64,000 bases of DNA from Rhizobium sp. GN54 (GTDB lineage: Bacteria; Pseudomonadota; Alphaproteobacteria; Rhizobiales; Rhizobiaceae): positions 205,477 to 269,476 of the forward strand of contig NZ_JAJNCZ010000007.1 in the NCBI RefSeq assembly GCF_021026345.1, given 5' to 3'. This document shows positions 62,128-64,000 of this stretch, piece after piece; position 1 is the stretch's first letter, and each line of letters opens with the position of its first letter. The position numbers were made by a program, and so were the translations under genes. The notes under the pieces were generated by a model. The model ran no database searches. It had not been told where the DNA came from and saw only the letters and a list, made by a program, of their open reading frames with translations.

Positions 62128-63540
62128 GTGACCGTTCTCAATGCCGTCATCGATTTTCTGAACACCATCTTCTGGAGCTATGTCCTCATCTATGGATTGA
62201 TTTTGGTCGGCCTCTACTTCACCTTCCGCCTCGGCTTCATCCAGTTCCGGCATTTTCCCGAGCTCTTCCGTTCCGTGATGAGGGCGCCCGCCAGCGATGC
62301 GAGCGGCATCACGCCGTTCCAGGCGCTGTGCACGAGCCTCGCCTCGCGCGTGGGCACAGGCAATCTCGCCGGCGTCGCTGTCGCCGTCTTCCTCGGTGGT
62401 CCCGGTGCGCTGTTCTGGATGTGGGTGGTGGCGGCCGTCGGCATGGCGACGGCCTACTCCGAGAGCGCCCTCGCCCAGCTCTACAAGATCACCGACCATG
62501 ACGGGCAATATCGCGGCGGGCCGGCCTTCTACATTTCCCGCGGGCTGAATGCGCCCTGGGCCGGCGTCATCTTCTCCGTCTGCCTGATCATCGCCTTCGG
62601 CCTCGTCTTCAATGCGGTGCAGGCCAATTCGATCGCCGACGCCATGCAGGGCGCCTTCGGCATCGACAAGCTCTGGGTCGGCATCGCGCTGGCCGTGCTG
62701 ACGGCCGTGGTAATCTTCGGCGGCATCCGGCAGATCGCACAAGTCGCCGAGTATGTCGTTCCCTTCATGGCCGTCGCCTATCTCGGCATGGCGATCTATG
62801 TCGTGCTGGCGAACATTGCCGAGGTTCCCGGCGTGATTGCCCTTATCGTCAAGAGTGCCTTTGGCATCGAACAGGCGGCCGGCGGGGTGGCGGGCGCCAT
62901 GCTGAACGGGGTCAAGCGTGGTCTCTTCTCCAACGAGGCCGGCATGGGCTCCGCGCCGAACATCGCTGCCGTCGCCACGCCCTCGCCGCACCATCCGGCC
63001 AGCCAAGGCTTCGTGCAGGCGCTCGGCGTGTTCATCGACACCATCCTGATCTGCACCGCGACGGGCATCATGATCCTGCTTTCAGGCGTCATGACACCCG
63101 GCTCCGAGCTAACCGGCACGCCGCTGACACAGGAGGCCATGGTCGCCCATATCGGCGAGGCCGGCCGCTACTTCATCGCCATCGCCATCTTCTTCTTTGC
63201 CTTCACCTCGATCATCGGCAACTATGCCTATTCGGAGAATGCGATGGTCTTCCTGAAGCTCGACAACAAGGGCACGATCGCCGCACTCAGGGCCGCGGTG
63301 CTGCTGATGGTCGTCTGGGGCGCCTATACGACGGTCGCCGTCGTCTTCAACATGGCCGATGCGGCGATGGGCCTGATGGCCTCCGTCAACCTCGTCGCCA
63401 TCGTGCTGCTTTCCGGCACCGTGGCGAAACTCACGAAGGACTATTTCGAGCAGAAGAAGATTGGCGAGCCACGCTTCGACCCGGAAGCCTATCCGGAACT
63501 GAAGGGCAAGATCGAGCACACCATCTGGGCGCGGAAGTAG
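62128..63540 (+). CDS. Alanine/glycine:cation symporter family protein (AGCS)
   Basis: A 470-residue inner-membrane symporter with about 11 membrane segments. Family signatures: FRLGFIQFRHFPELFR, GTGNLAGVAVAVFLGGPGALFWMWVVAAVGMATAYSESALAQLYK (the conserved AGCS core near 80-125), and KRGLFSNEAGMGSAPNIAA near 268. It imports alanine or glycine with sodium. GTG 62128 is chosen because AGGGAGG lies 5 nt upstream and the protein length fits the family; the frame is open to 61717 but not protein-like before the GTG. Confidence 0.93.
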   Translation: MTVLNAVIDFLNTIFWSYVLIYGLILVGLYFTFRLGFIQFRHFPELFRSVMRAPASDASGITPFQALCTSLASRVGTGNLAGVAVAVFLGGPGALFWMWVVAAVGMATAYSESALAQLYKITDHDGQYRGGPAFYISRGLNAPWAGVIFSVCLIIAFGLVFNAVQANSIADAMQGAFGIDKLWVGIALAVLTAVVIFGGIRQIAQVAEYVVPFMAVAYLGMAIYVVLANIAEVPGVIALIVKSAFGIEQAAGGVAGAMLNGVKRGLFSNEAGMGSAPNIAAVATPSPHHPASQGFVQALGVFIDTILICTATGIMILLSGVMTPGSELTGTPLTQEAMVAHIGEAGRYFIAIAIFFFAFTSIIGNYAYSENAMVFLKLDNKGTIAALRAAVLLMVVWGAYTTVAVVFNMADAAMGLMASVNLVAIVLLSGTVAKLTKDYFEQKKIGEPRFDPEAYPELKGKIEHTIWARK

Positions 63541-63554
63541 TCGCCCCGTTACCA

Positions 63555-63750
63555 GCGCAGCAGCCAGCGATAACAATGATGTGCCACGTTGCCAGGAACA
63601 TCGGAACTGTCGCCCGATGGAGTGCCAGGCATAGATGGCGACGGCAACGCCGGCCGCGGTACTCGCCGCCGCCGGCCTTTGTGGTGCACCCTCCTTCAAG
63701 GCCCAGAACAGACCGGCATATGGGGCCAGCGACCGTAAGCCACCAACAGC
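63555..63750 (-). pseudogene. Frameshifted NrsF-like (DUF1109) anti-sigma remnant
   Basis: On the minus strand one frame reads PYAGLFWALKEGAPQRPAAA and continues to GVAVAIYAWHSIG, matching the ALRxGAPtrPalAGA...AtlYAxhC region of NrsF/DUF1109 anti-sigma membrane proteins. It then loses similarity. In the next frame, from about 63610, VPMFLATWHIIVIAG matches the DSPxFVATWY...IA block that normally follows. Removing one G in the run after ATC and one T in AGTTCC would restore a continuous protein. No intact start or full N-terminus was found and no ECF partner is in the window. Confidence 0.6.
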
Positions 63751-64000
63751 GCGACTATGAAACCGATGACGGCAACGCAATCAATAACGGGCAGGTCGCG
63801 GGTTTCCATGCCTTGAGGCAAACCGAGACGCAGCCGAACGGGGTGGTGCCGACGGGCTTGCCGAGAACCACGACGCACTGTCAATCGGCATCGAAACGGG
63901 CCCCCCTATCGGCTCCCAAAAGGGACCCCTGCCTCTGGTTGCATCGGGTCAGCGCGCGTAGGCCCGGAGCTCTCCATTTAGCGCAGGGGCCTGCGGGCGC
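63751..64000. other. Window end, no gene recognised
   Basis: The last 250 nt show no supported gene. A minus-strand frame around 63700-63880 has one hydrophobic stretch (VIGFIVALLVAYG) that may be the eroded upstream part of the NrsF-like remnant. Confidence 0.4.

Overview
The window looks like a chromosomal segment of a Rhizobiales (probably Rhizobiaceae) alphaproteobacterium. Grounds: high GC with strongly GC-biased third codon positions, an infC that starts with ATT, an mbfA gene with an Irr-type iron control element, ExoF/ExoY-type exopolysaccharide genes, and a TctABC cluster beside pdxA2. No tRNA, rRNA, CRISPR array or insertion sequence was recognised.

Layout. 0-8 kb: infC, an alpha/beta hydrolase, a LapG-like (BTLCP) protease, mbfA, a ProC-like reductase, an M29 aminopeptidase, ybaK and a glycosyltransferase. 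8-21 kb: exopolysaccharide locus I. It has a LuxR-type regulator, an ExoF-like export protein, the complete dTDP-L-rhamnose set (rfbA-C-B-D) and a Wzx flippase, converging on a minus-strand operon for amino and diacetamido sugars (two DegT aminotransferases, an epimerase, a Gfo/Idh dehydrogenase and two left-handed beta-helix acyltransferases). 21.6-24.2 kb and 47.4-49.6 kb: two near-identical secreted beta-helix/RTX genes in opposite orientation, sharing their coding 5' halves and about 380 nt of leader. 24-31 kb: a polysaccharide deacetylase and glycosyltransferases with an acyl carrier protein, a PLP decarboxylase, an AMP-forming ligase and an acetyltransferase-like gene. 31-39 kb: a catabolic operon (dihydroxyacetone-kinase family, TIM-barrel protein, TctABC uptake, PdxA2) with a divergent GntR regulator. 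39-41.5 kb: an ECF sigma factor, its anti-sigma factor and a Bax-inhibitor-1 protein. 42-47 kb: a second LuxR-type regulator, an ExoY-type initiating transferase, a Wzz-like co-polymerase and a separate BY-kinase. 50-61 kb: a type I secretion operon headed by a Q/N- and Gly-rich protein and a new-looking repeat protein, then a Wzy-like polymerase and a glycosyltransferase. 62-64 kb: an alanine/sodium symporter and a frameshifted NrsF-like remnant.

How it fits together (inference). Most of the window is a matrix island: nucleotide-sugar synthesis, chain initiation (ExoY), assembly (glycosyltransferases), flipping (Wzx), polymerisation (Wzy), length control and export (Wzz, kinase, ExoF), plus secreted RTX and glycine-rich proteins and the type I exporter that could secrete them. 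The least familiar parts are the 50.9-58.8 kb operon, the inverted RTX pair that could let about 24 kb invert, and the ACP/decarboxylase/ligase group. All calls come from reading translations and motifs by eye; no database search was run.
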